NCBI RefSeq assembly: GCF_005116445.1 | Contig: NZ_SWBQ01000003.1 | Coordinates: forward strand, 124,001 to 188,000 | Length of the DNA stretch: 64,000 bases | Direction: 5' to 3' | Source: Pedobacter frigoris | GTDB taxonomy: Bacteria > Bacteroidota > Bacteroidia > Sphingobacteriales > Sphingobacteriaceae | Part shown: positions 44,004-52,211 of the stretch, piece after piece | How the letters are laid out: every line of letters starts with the position of its first letter | Numbering within the stretch: the first letter of the stretch is position 1 | Position numbers and translations under genes: made by a program | Notes under the pieces: model-generated | Told to the model about the DNA's origin: nothing | The model's database searches: none | Seen by the model: only the letters and a program-made list of their open reading frames with translations

Positions 44004-45002
44004 CTAGCGCAGCTTTCCCCATTTCAAATAGGTAGCTCCCCAGGAGAAGCCTGCGCCGAATGCGGTAAGGATCATCTTGTCGCCATATTTAAAATCATCT
44101 TTAAAATCCCATAAACATAAAGGAATTGTGGCCGCGGTTGTATTGCCATACCTATCAATATTCACTTTTACCTGATCGGCTGATAATCCAAGGTAATCAC
44201 CTACAGATTGAATAATTCTTAAGTTTGCCTGATGAGGAATAAGGTAATTGATTTGTGAACTGATCAGATCGTTAGATTTTAGTACTTCATTACAAGTATT
44301 GGTCATACCTTGAATAGCGGCTTTAAAAACAACACGACCATCCTGGCGCACGTAATGCAATTTTTCATCCAAAGTAGCCTGTGACGCAGGATATTTCGAT
44401 CCCCCCGCTGTCACAATAAGGTTTTCTTTACCCGTACCATCTGTTCTGAAAAAACTATCCATCAAACCTACAGGCTCTTCAGTCTGTTCCAGCAAAACAG
44501 CTCCGGCTCCATCCCCAAATAGAATGCAGGTATTGCGGTCAGTATAATTTACAATAGCACTGTTTTTATCGGCACCTATCACTACTACCTTTTTACAGCG
44601 TCCACTCTCTATCATACTTGCACCTAAAGTCAGCGCATATAAAAAACCACTGCAGGCTGCATTGGTATCTATACCCCAGGCATTTTTAAGACCTGCCTTT
44701 TCGCAAACCATACTTCCAGTACTTACCATCACATAATCAGGTGTTGAAGTCGATACGATAACACAATCAATTTCGTCTGGATCTACATTCCCATCTTCCA
44801 TTAATCTTTTCAATGCAAGGGTTGCCATGTCGGAAGTAGCGATATTTGGATCATTTACGATCCTCCGCTCTTTTATTCCTGTTCTGGCAATGATCCATTC
44901 GTTGTTGGTATCCACCATTTTTTCAAGGTCATGGTTACTCAAAACCGTGTCTGGAACATAACCTCCAACCGCGGTAATTACCGCATTTTTCCTTATTCTC
45001 AT
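44004..45002 (-). CDS. fabH: Beta-ketoacyl-ACP synthase III
   Basis: 332 residues, the usual size. The catalytic triad is visible: Cys in Asn-Ala-Ala-Cys-Ser-Gly-Phe near 115, His in Ile-Pro-His-Gln-Ala-Asn near 254 and Asn in Tyr-Gly-Asn-Thr-Thr-Ala-Ala-Thr near 285. Family blocks Arg-Thr-Gly-Ile-Lys-Glu-Arg-Arg and Phe-Gly-Asp-Gly-Ala-Gly-Ala-Val are present. It condenses acyl-CoA with malonyl-ACP to start fatty-acid synthesis; anteiso or iso primers are usual in this phylum. Many Bacteroidota have the main fabH next to plsX and rpmF; that context is absent, so this may be an additional copy. Confidence 0.93.
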   Translation of the reverse strand: MRIRKNAVITAVGGYVPDTVLSNHDLEKMVDTNNEWIIARTGIKERRIVNDPNIATSDMATLALKRLMEDGNVDPDEIDCVIVSTSTPDYVMVSTGSMVCEKAGLKNAWGIDTNAACSGFLYALTLGASMIESGRCKKVVVIGADKNSAIVNYTDRNTCILFGDGAGAVLLEQTEEPVGLMDSFFRTDGTGKENLIVTAGGSKYPASQATLDEKLHYVRQDGRVVFKAAIQGMTNTCNEVLKSNDLISSQINYLIPHQANLRIIQSVGDYLGLSADQVKVNIDRYGNTTAATIPLCLWDFKDDFKYGDKMILTAFGAGFSWGATYLKWGKLR

Positions 45003-45021
45003 TTATGTGTATGTAATTCTG

Positions 45022-45052
45022 TAAAAAAGGCAGGCATGTAACCTGCCCTTTT
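45022..45052 (-). terminator. Rho-independent terminator after metE
   Basis: On the minus strand AAGGGCAGG (45050-45042) pairs with CCTGCCTTT (45034-45026), one G-T pair, seven-base loop, then six T. It lies six bases after the metE stop and before fabH. Confidence 0.85.
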
Positions 45053-45057
45053 ATTTT

Positions 45058-47376
45058 TTACAAAGTTACGGCTTCTTCCACAGATTCCCGCAGTACTTTT
45101 GCAGCTGCGACCATTTCTACTAAAGCTTTTTTTGTTTCGTCCCAGTGTCTGGTTTTCAAACCACAGTCTGGATTTACCCAGAGCTGATCCACCGGGATTA
45201 CAGCTTTAGCCTTCTCCAGCAAGTTAACCATCTCATTTCTAGAAGGTACTCGTGGAGAATGAATATCATACACACCAGGTCCTATCTCATTTGGATACTT
45301 AAAATCAGCAAAGGCATCAAGCAGTTCCATCTGGGAACGGGAACATTCAATTGTGATCACATCAGCATCCATATCCGCAATATTCTGGATAATGTCGTTA
45401 AATTCTGAGTAACACATATGCGTGTGGATTTGCGTTTCATCGGCGACCCCACTTGCCGAGATACGAAATGCCTTAACTGCCCATTCCAGATAAGACTGCC
45501 AATCGGCCTTGCGCAGAGGTAACCCTTCACGGATTGCGGGTTCGTCAATCTGTACAATTTTAATACCTGCTTTTTCCAGATCAACTACCTCATCCCTGAT
45601 CGCCAAAGCGATTTGCGTACAGGTTTCTGAGCGGGGCTGATCATTGCGGACAAACGACCATTGTAAAATGGTTACAGGGCCCGTCAACATTCCTTTTACC
45701 CATTTATCACTTAGTGATTGGGAAAATGCAGACCATCTTACTGTCATGGCTTTAGGTCTGTGTACATCGCCGTAAATTACAGGAGGTTTTACACACCTAC
45801 TGCCATAACTCTGTACCCAACCATTTTTTGTAAAAGTAAAACCAGCGAGCTGTTCGCCAAAATACTCAACCATATCATTCCTTTCAAACTCACCATGCAC
45901 CAACACATCTATACCTGACTCTTCCTGAAAACGAATGGTTTCTTCTGTTTCGCGTTCAATTAAAGCATCGTATTCTGTCAGCGTAAGTTCTCCCTTTTTA
46001 TATTTAGACCTCCAGCTCCTCACCTCTGCTGTTTGTGGAAACGAACCGATAGTAGTAGTTGGGAATAATGGTAAACCTAAAGCTTCGCGCTGAGCAGTCT
46101 TGCGCACAGCAAAATTATGTTTTCTACGGTCGTCTTTTTCAGAAATACTTTCCACACGCTGCTTTACAGCCTGATTGTGAATCAAAGAGGAAGTCAGGCG
46201 ATTTTCATGAGCTTGTATATTTTCTGATAATATGTAAGGATCAAGATCCTCTTTGTTCAGCAACCATTTTAACATCACTACTTCATCAACTTTTTGCCGG
46301 GCAAAAGCCAGCCATTGTTTGATCTCCGGGGTCAATGTAGCATCATTCGTTTCCAGTGACAGGTCACATGGCGAATGAATTAAAGAGCATGAGGGACTTA
46401 TAATCAATCTGTCTGTCCCTAATTTTGTCAGCGCATTTTCCAGCTGCACAAGCGACTTCTGATAATCATTCTTCCAGATGTTACGTCCATCTACCACTCC
46501 CAGTGAAAGTGTCAGATTACCTGGAATAGCCGCGAGAACCGACTCCAATTGTTCAGGAACTCGCACCAGGTCAATGTGCAACGCTGTAACGGGTAATGAA
46601 ACTGCTAAAGCAGTATTGTCTTTTAAAGCCTCAAAATACGTAGTAAGTAAAATCTTTAATCTTGGAAAAGCCTTCCTGATTTCAGTATACACATATTTAA
46701 ATGCCGCTTTGTCTTTTTCAGTCAGGTCCAGGGAAAGGAATGGCTCATCAAACTGCACCCACTCCACATGCTGTTCGTCCAGTTTCTTTAAAATATCCAG
46801 GTATACAGGCAGTAGATTTTTAATCAGATCAATTCGTTCAAAACCAGCTTCCTTTTCCTTACCCAACAATAAGTAAGTAACCGGACCTATAATGACCGGT
46901 TTCGTTTTGATACCCAGTCTTTTGCTTTCATTATACTCGTCCAGCAGTTTTGTAGAGAAAAGTTTAAACTGCTGATCTTTTACAAATTCCGGCACAATGT
47001 AATGGTAATTGGTATCAAACCATTTAGTCATTTCCATCGCAGTGATGTCCAGCCCGTCTTTCTGATATCCTCTTGCCATTGCAAAATACAGATCCAGCTC
47101 TGCATTACTTTTGTTGAGGATCACATCATGATAACGTTTTGGAATAGCACCTACTGTTAGGGACATATCCAATACCTGATCATAAAATGAAAAATCATTG
47201 CTTGGAATCAAGTCTATTCCTGCTTCCTGCTGCAGTTCCCAATTTCGCTGGCGGATGGCTTTACCAGCCTGTATCAACTGCTGAATGTTTGTTTTACCCG
47301 ACCAATAGTGCTCGCAGGCTTTTTTGAGTTCTCTGTTGCTACCAATTCGCGGATAGCCTAGATTGTTTGTTAGCAT
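45058..47376 (-). CDS. metE: Cobalamin-independent methionine synthase MetE
   Basis: 772 residues, full length, with the duplicated barrel architecture. The N-terminal half starts Asn-Leu-Gly-Tyr-Pro-Arg-Ile-Gly; the C-terminal half holds the catalytic blocks Thr-Thr-Ile-Gly-Ser-Phe-Pro-Gln-Thr, Met-Leu-Thr-Gly-Pro-Val-Thr and Gln-Ile-Asp-Glu-Pro-Ala. Zn ligands are in His-Thr-His-Met-Cys-Tyr-Ser-Glu-Phe and Asn-Pro-Asp-Cys-Gly-Leu-Lys-Thr-Arg. It transfers the methyl of methyl-tetrahydrofolate triglutamate to homocysteine. A cobalamin riboswitch about 260 bases upstream implies repression when B12 is available for a MetH elsewhere. Confidence 0.97.
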   Translation of the reverse strand: MLTNNLGYPRIGSNRELKKACEHYWSGKTNIQQLIQAGKAIRQRNWELQQEAGIDLIPSNDFSFYDQVLDMSLTVGAIPKRYHDVILNKSNAELDLYFAMARGYQKDGLDITAMEMTKWFDTNYHYIVPEFVKDQQFKLFSTKLLDEYNESKRLGIKTKPVIIGPVTYLLLGKEKEAGFERIDLIKNLLPVYLDILKKLDEQHVEWVQFDEPFLSLDLTEKDKAAFKYVYTEIRKAFPRLKILLTTYFEALKDNTALAVSLPVTALHIDLVRVPEQLESVLAAIPGNLTLSLGVVDGRNIWKNDYQKSLVQLENALTKLGTDRLIISPSCSLIHSPCDLSLETNDATLTPEIKQWLAFARQKVDEVVMLKWLLNKEDLDPYILSENIQAHENRLTSSLIHNQAVKQRVESISEKDDRRKHNFAVRKTAQREALGLPLFPTTTIGSFPQTAEVRSWRSKYKKGELTLTEYDALIERETEETIRFQEESGIDVLVHGEFERNDMVEYFGEQLAGFTFTKNGWVQSYGSRCVKPPVIYGDVHRPKAMTVRWSAFSQSLSDKWVKGMLTGPVTILQWSFVRNDQPRSETCTQIALAIRDEVVDLEKAGIKIVQIDEPAIREGLPLRKADWQSYLEWAVKAFRISASGVADETQIHTHMCYSEFNDIIQNIADMDADVITIECSRSQMELLDAFADFKYPNEIGPGVYDIHSPRVPSRNEMVNLLEKAKAVIPVDQLWVNPDCGLKTRHWDETKKALVEMVAAAKVLRESVEEAVTL

Positions 47377-47483
47377 TTTTCTTGCATTTAATTGAAAAAA
47401 TCAGTTAAAAGCGCTTTGCTGAACTTCACAATGCGAACGGGAAAAAAGAAAAGAGAAAGATGTAAACGGCCAGCCCATTAGCA

Positions 47484-47546
47484 CGTCATATCGAACCGCA
47501 GGGAGATATCTTTTAAAGATCTCGCTACGCTTCCATCGAGATGACG
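47484..47546. repeat. Palindromic repeat in the metE leader
   Basis: Outer arms CGTCATATCGA (47484-47494) and TCGAGATGACG (47536-47546) pair with one mismatch, and the core GAGATATCTTTTAAAGATCTC is a near palindrome. This pattern (GTCAT...GAGAT...ATCTC...ATGAC) resembles an interspersed intergenic palindrome I associate with Bacteroidota. It lies between the cobalamin riboswitch and the metE start. Confidence 0.8.
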
Positions 47547-47637
47547 GACACCAACTGGAATATCTTGATGACATAACCATCGATATAGTTTAACATCAAA
47601 CTAACCTTTGCTTCAAATCGCGAAAGCATTGTCAATT

Positions 47638-47808
47638 CGGTAAAGGCAGGTCTCCTGACTTGTAACATTTTTACCGTCCTTCCCATTCTGTTGAACAGTG
47701 GACTGCTAAGGGTAAAAACCTTTTGTGTTACTTACAGTTGCGCGACAGTTCGTGATTTACACACGATTCCCTATTAATCTACAGCTAAGTAAAACCTCTT
47801 CCGGTTGA
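47638..47808 (-). promoter_or_regulatory. Cobalamin riboswitch upstream of metE
   Basis: Read on the minus strand, the region ends with the B12 box AAGTCAGGAGACCTGCC (47661-47645). It contains the AATAGGGAA start block, the GTCGCGCAACTGT central block and the side hairpins in the usual order. Adenosyl- or methylcobalamin binding would repress metE. From the aptamer end to the metE ATG there are about 260 bases, including a 63-bp palindromic element. No obvious terminator with T-run was found near the aptamer. Confidence 0.93.
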
Positions 47809-47956
47809 TGAAGAAATAAAGTAAAGAACTTATCAGCTGCAAACTTAGGTATTATTGTGTTAAAAAAACAGGAAAACAACAAATGGCATATATAACCCCC
47901 AGAATATGATAACCTAAATTATTACCCCAAAATTACACTTAATTTTTCCAGTAACG

Positions 47957-47964
47957 TACCTTTG
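47957..47964 (+). promoter_or_regulatory. Promoter -7 element for the second SCO gene
   Basis: TACCTTTG is a perfect TAnnTTTG, 20 bases before the SCO ATG; transcription would start near 47970. No clear -33 TTTG is seen. Confidence 0.45.
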
Positions 47965-47984
47965 CAGCAATTTAACCAAGTATC

Positions 47985-48638
47985 ATGAAATTCAAACATT
48001 ACCTTTTCTCTGCTGCTCTGATCGCTACAACTCTTTCTTTTACTTCGTGTAAGGAAACAAAGAAACTACCTGTTTATGGACAAAGGGAAGCAAAAGAGGT
48101 AAAAAATGCCGACGGAACTGTGAGCGTAGATACTGTTTATCAGACCATCCCGGCATTTAAGTTTTTAAATCAGGACAGCACCTACATCACCAATGATACT
48201 TTTAAAGACAAGATTTATATAGCCGATTTTTTCTTTACCTCCTGTTCTACCATCTGCCCTACCATGCACCGTAACATGAAAGAGATCTTCGAAAAGTATA
48301 AAGACAATCCAGATGTAATGTACCTTTCGCACACCATCGACTTTAAATATGACACGCCATCCAGGTTGAAAGAATATGCTAAAAAACTAGGTGTAGATGG
48401 ACCAAAATGGCAATTTGCATATGGCTCAAAAGACAGTGTTTATAAAATTGCTGAAAAAGATTACCTGGTTGCTGTTGGCGAAGATTCTACACAAAGAGAT
48501 GGTTACATCCATCAGGGATGGCTGGTTCTGATTGACAAAGAAAAACGCATTCGCGGAGCGTACGACGGCACTAACAAAGAACAGGTTGCACAATTAATGA
48601 AAGACATTCCAGTTTTATTAGCGGAAGACAAAAAATAA
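47985..48638 (+). CDS. SCO1/SenC family copper chaperone (second copy)
   Basis: 217 residues. Lipoprotein signal ending Phe-Thr-Ser-Cys, then a thioredoxin fold with Cys-Ser-Thr-Ile-Cys-Pro and His in Tyr-Ile-His-Gln-Gly-Trp. Compared with the copy at 38181 the residue after the first Cys is Ser instead of Pro. It should deliver copper to, or keep reduced, an oxidase copper site. It is co-transcribed with the cytochrome c lipoprotein two bases downstream, a context seen for SCO genes serving caa3/aa3 or cbb3 oxidases. Confidence 0.93.
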   Translation: MKFKHYLFSAALIATTLSFTSCKETKKLPVYGQREAKEVKNADGTVSVDTVYQTIPAFKFLNQDSTYITNDTFKDKIYIADFFFTSCSTICPTMHRNMKEIFEKYKDNPDVMYLSHTIDFKYDTPSRLKEYAKKLGVDGPKWQFAYGSKDSVYKIAEKDYLVAVGEDSTQRDGYIHQGWLVLIDKEKRIRGAYDGTNKEQVAQLMKDIPVLLAEDKK

Positions 48639-48640
48639 CG

Positions 48641-49063
48641 ATGCGAAGACGCTTATTGAGTTTATTATTACTTTGCACCATTGGTTTAATCGTTTATTCG
48701 TGTCAGGATGCCGGCCAATTGAGACAGGACATCTATTATACCAATGGGCGCGATCTTTATATTAAATATTGCCAAAATTGTCATGGTGTAAATGGAGAGG
48801 GACTAAGTGCACTCGCTCCACCGCTTACCGACACGATATTCCTCCTGCAAAACAAACAAAAAATCGCATGTTATATTAAAAATGGATTAAGCGAACAAGT
48901 TACCATCCATGGTCAGCAGTATCAGGAAAAAATGCCTGATTTCCCTACCCTCGCTAATATTGACTTAGCTCAAATTGTTGTTTACATTACCAATTCATTT
49001 GGCAATAAACAAGGTCATTATACTCCGGAACAAGTGGCTGATGATCTCAAAAACTGTAAATAA
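48641..49063 (+). CDS. Membrane-anchored cytochrome c lipoprotein
   Basis: 140 residues. Signal sequence ending Ile-Val-Tyr-Ser-Cys, so probably a lipoprotein, then one class I cytochrome c domain: haem attachment Cys-Gln-Asn-Cys-His, Leu-Ala-Pro-Pro-Leu and an axial Met in Glu-Lys-Met-Pro-Asp-Phe. The small size and pairing with SCO suggest an electron donor to a terminal oxidase or a redox partner of SCO in the periplasm. Confidence 0.9.
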   Translation: MRRRLLSLLLLCTIGLIVYSCQDAGQLRQDIYYTNGRDLYIKYCQNCHGVNGEGLSALAPPLTDTIFLLQNKQKIACYIKNGLSEQVTIHGQQYQEKMPDFPTLANIDLAQIVVYITNSFGNKQGHYTPEQVADDLKNCK

Positions 49064-49096
49064 ATCAATAGTTTTTAATTATGTTTATAGTAGATT

Positions 49097-49591
49097 ATGG
49101 AAAATTTCGACTGGACTTCGTTTACCAAACGCATCGCCATAAAGGCTAAAATGAGTGATATTTATAATGCCTGGACAAAATCCGCAGAGCTGGAAAAATG
49201 GTTTCTGAAAAAAGCAGGCTTTTATAACAGCAATAAAAAAGCAGTGAGCAAATACATTAACGCCTCTGGAGGTAACAGCTACGAGTGGACCTGGTATTTA
49301 TACCCGGATGCTATGACGGGAAGCATAAAATCTGCTAATGGCAGGGATTTTGTACAATTCACATTTGAAGGGTCCTGCATGGTAGACATTAAATTAAGCG
49401 AATCGAAGGGGTATACGATAGTAGAGTTGAAACAGCACGAAATACCAACCGATGATCAATCCAAACAATTCGTTAGATTAGGCTGCTCAAATGGTTGGGC
49501 TTTTTATCTGGTCAACATGAAATCTGTCTACGAAGGTGGCATAGATTTGAGGAATAAGGATAAGAACCTGGATCCAATGATCAACAATTAA
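49097..49591 (+). CDS. SRPBCC / AHSA1 domain protein
   Basis: 164 residues, no signal peptide. The Tyr-Asn-Ala-Trp-Thr-Lys-Ser-Ala-Glu-Leu-Glu-Lys-Trp-Phe start and the late Cys-Ser-Asn-Gly-Trp-Ala-Phe-Tyr-Leu-Val-Asn-Met-Lys are hallmarks of the AHSA1 branch of START-like proteins, which bind hydrophobic ligands or, in eukaryotes, activate Hsp90. No ligand can be named. It lies between the cytochrome and hybrid kinase genes and may share the kinase transcript (21-base gap). Confidence 0.85.
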   Translation: MENFDWTSFTKRIAIKAKMSDIYNAWTKSAELEKWFLKKAGFYNSNKKAVSKYINASGGNSYEWTWYLYPDAMTGSIKSANGRDFVQFTFEGSCMVDIKLSESKGYTIVELKQHEIPTDDQSKQFVRLGCSNGWAFYLVNMKSVYEGGIDLRNKDKNLDPMINN

Positions 49592-49612
49592 CGTTTTCTA
49601 ACTAAATAATTC

Positions 49613-51751
49613 ATGAAAGTTACTCACACTAAAACATTAGCCAGAAAAATTCTACTTACGTTTTTAGCGTTTGTAATTGTGGTATCTATCGCTGCAATTT
49701 TCGTTCGCAGTTCTATCACCGCAAAACTCGAATACATTTCTAAACTTGCCAGCAATGTAGAACGTGATCAGCTGAAACCACAACAGACCTTATTATTGCT
49801 TCAACAGGCTGAAGAAGATTTTCAGGAGTCATTGTTAAATCCAGATAGCATAAGAAGTAACAGCTACAAAGAAAAACTTAATGTAGCATTTAATAACATC
49901 GACACGCTCTTAAAAAACAATACAGATACCGCAAACCTGACTTCAGAACAAAGTAATACAGTAAGGTTACTTTATTCAAAAAAAATAATTCTTTCAGAGC
50001 GGCTCCTGGTTTTAAAACACAACTTTGACTCCCTGCTAACCGTGTATGCCCAGTTTAATGGTCAGATCCAGCAAAGAACCGTCCCTAAAATCAAAACTGA
50101 GGTAAAGACAACGAAGAATAATGTAAAGACAAAAACTGATACTGTGGTAAAAGTAGCCTCCACAGAAAAAAAAGGACTGTTTGGACGGATAAAGGACGCT
50201 ATATCTAATAAAAAAACGGGTGAGAAAGACGTCATTATCATCAACAATAATAAAAACACCAATACAGCTGATTTGACTACTCAAAAGATGATTGCAGCCG
50301 ATAGGAACGATTTCTCAAAGCAGCTGCAATTGCTACAGGAGCGTAATGTCACCCTGCTGAGTATGCAAAAACAGCTCATTAGCCTCAATTCAGATATCAG
50401 CAATGAACTGGAACGCATCATCAACGATTTAAAGGACATCAACTTTAGGGTTGCGGATGAGCTCAAAACCATGGCCTTTAAGAACTATCAGGAAACGACT
50501 AATCTCTTAAATAAATTCTATTTGGCAGCTTTATTTTTAGTCCTCGTCTTTGCGATATTACTCATCATCTTTATTACCCAGTTGAATAAATCTGAAATCT
50601 TTTTAAGAAAAGAAAACGAGCGTTCAATAACTATGGCGCAGCAAAAAATGGACTTACTGCTCCACATGAGCCATGAAATACGCAATCCGCTAACCGCAAT
50701 CAAAGGGTTCCTGTACATTTTCAGCAGAACTACGCTTACTCAACGTCAGAAGGAAATGTTGGATTCCATCAGGGGGTCTTCTGATATGCTGCTGCTTACA
50801 CTGAATGACACGCTTGATGCCGCAAAAATGGAGAACAGTGAATTTAAGATCAACAACGATCCTTTCAATCCTGATTTCATACTAAACGAGGTAATAGAAA
50901 GTATGAGCTATAGTGCAACCAAGAAAAACCTTGGGATGGATTATCAATTCAAAGGAGACAAACACGCGATAGTAATCGGGGACAGCTTTAGGCTGAAACA
51001 AATACTGATCAACCTGTTGAGTAATGCCATCAAATATACCGCTCAGGGAAATATTAAAGTAAATGCAGAGTTAAACCAGGAAAATGGATTGCAGGTAGAA
51101 GTAACTGACACGGGTGCGGGAATAAGTCAGGATCAACAGATAAACCTATTTTCTAAATACTACCAGACCGCTTCATCAAAAGGCCAGGTAGGTACCGGCC
51201 TCGGACTCTACATATGCAAACAGCTTATCGAGTTACAAAATGGCAACATCACCGTAAAAAGTGTCCCTGATACCGGAACCACATTTACTTTTTACATTCC
51301 GTATCAAAGAAATGAACAGGCACTGTCAGGTAGTCAGGGCACTGAAAATATGGTATCACTTCTTAATGGCATAAGTATTCTGGCAGTTGATGACAATGAG
51401 CTCAACCTGATGTTCCTGAAAGTAATGACGCATAAATGGAATGTTGATTTCCATCAGGCTCCGACCGCTGAAGAAGCCCTTACGATTGTCAAAGAAGGTA
51501 AAATCAAATTGGTACTAACTGATATTCAGCTCCCGGGGATGAACGGAGATCAGCTTTTGGAGGCAATAAGATCACTTAAAAGTCCCTTGAACGAGATACC
51601 GGTCATCGCTGTCAGCGGACAGTCTGACACTGCCGGTGAAAAAGGATTTGAACACAAAGGATTTTGCGGTTTTATATCAAAACCTTTTGTTGAGCAAGAC
51701 CTCATTACACAGTTGGTCAAAGCATTGGATAAAAAGTCTGGGGTTGCATAA
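49613..51751 (+). CDS. Hybrid sensor histidine kinase with C-terminal receiver
   Basis: 712 residues. Membrane helices at about 12-31 and 303-324 enclose a periplasmic sensor of about 270 residues, rich in Lys, Asn and Thr with coiled-coil character and no known sensor fold visible. Then come the HisKA H-box His-Met-Ser-His-Glu-Ile-Arg-Asn-Pro-Leu, HATPase N-box Asn-Leu-Leu-Ser-Asn-Ala-Ile-Lys-Tyr, and Gly-Thr-Gly-Leu-Gly-Leu-Tyr. The receiver (about 592-708) has Asp-Asp-Asn-Glu and the phospho-Asp in Val-Leu-Thr-Asp-Ile-Gln. The sigma-54-type regulator at 52212 is the next protein gene, beyond rnpB, and may or may not be its partner. Confidence 0.92.
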   Translation: MKVTHTKTLARKILLTFLAFVIVVSIAAIFVRSSITAKLEYISKLASNVERDQLKPQQTLLLLQQAEEDFQESLLNPDSIRSNSYKEKLNVAFNNIDTLLKNNTDTANLTSEQSNTVRLLYSKKIILSERLLVLKHNFDSLLTVYAQFNGQIQQRTVPKIKTEVKTTKNNVKTKTDTVVKVASTEKKGLFGRIKDAISNKKTGEKDVIIINNNKNTNTADLTTQKMIAADRNDFSKQLQLLQERNVTLLSMQKQLISLNSDISNELERIINDLKDINFRVADELKTMAFKNYQETTNLLNKFYLAALFLVLVFAILLIIFITQLNKSEIFLRKENERSITMAQQKMDLLLHMSHEIRNPLTAIKGFLYIFSRTTLTQRQKEMLDSIRGSSDMLLLTLNDTLDAAKMENSEFKINNDPFNPDFILNEVIESMSYSATKKNLGMDYQFKGDKHAIVIGDSFRLKQILINLLSNAIKYTAQGNIKVNAELNQENGLQVEVTDTGAGISQDQQINLFSKYYQTASSKGQVGTGLGLYICKQLIELQNGNITVKSVPDTGTTFTFYIPYQRNEQALSGSQGTENMVSLLNGISILAVDDNELNLMFLKVMTHKWNVDFHQAPTAEEALTIVKEGKIKLVLTDIQLPGMNGDQLLEAIRSLKSPLNEIPVIAVSGQSDTAGEKGFEHKGFCGFISKPFVEQDLITQLVKALDKKSGVA

Positions 51752-51767
51752 AAAACTGGTATATTTG
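51737..51767 (+). promoter_or_regulatory. rnpB promoter
   Basis: TATATTTG (51760-51767) is a perfect Bacteroidota -7 element. TCTG (51737-51740), one base off TTTG, lies exactly 19 bases before it, the standard -33 spacing. The predicted start at about 51773 coincides with the first base of the RNase P RNA P1 helix. Confidence 0.75.
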
Positions 51768-51772
51768 CATCA

Positions 51773-52150
51773 AAATGCAAGCCGTTCTATCGCTGCAATT
51801 TAATTATTGGAGAGGAAAGTCCGGGCAACGCAGAGCATCTCGCTTCCTAACGGGAAGAGGACTGGGATTGAACACCCAGGCTATGGAAAGTGCCGCAGAA
51901 AGCATACCGCCGATGGCCTGAAAAGGCACAGGTAAGGTTGAAAACGTGAGGTAAGAGCTCACGAGTTTTGCCAGTGATGGTAAGGCTGGTAAACCCCGGG
52001 AGTTGAAAGACCAAATAGGCTAACGCATGTAGGGCTGCTCGTCCGATGTTAGTGGGTAGGTCGTTAGAGATAAATGGCGACATTTATAGTGGATTAATGA
52101 TAGAATCCTTATTTATTGAGGAACAGAACCCGGCTTACAGGCTTGCATTT
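51773..52150 (+). ncRNA. rnpB: RNase P RNA (M1, type A)
   Basis: The catalytic RNA of RNase P, which trims tRNA 5' ends. The conserved 5' element GAGGAAAGTCCGGGC is at 51812-51826, and the universal 3' element ACAGAACCCGGCTTACAG at 52123-52140. P1 is a perfect 10-bp helix, AAATGCAAGC (51773-51782) with GCTTGCATTT (52141-52150). That helix followed by a run of T also forms the terminator. Internal GGTAAACCCC and the GTAGGGCTGC...GATGTTAGTGGGTAGG segments match type A RNAs. Confidence 0.96.
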
Positions 52151-52211
52151 TTTTATTTTAATAAAAACAATATATTAGCACGGATAATTAAACACACACT
52201 GAGCAATACCT

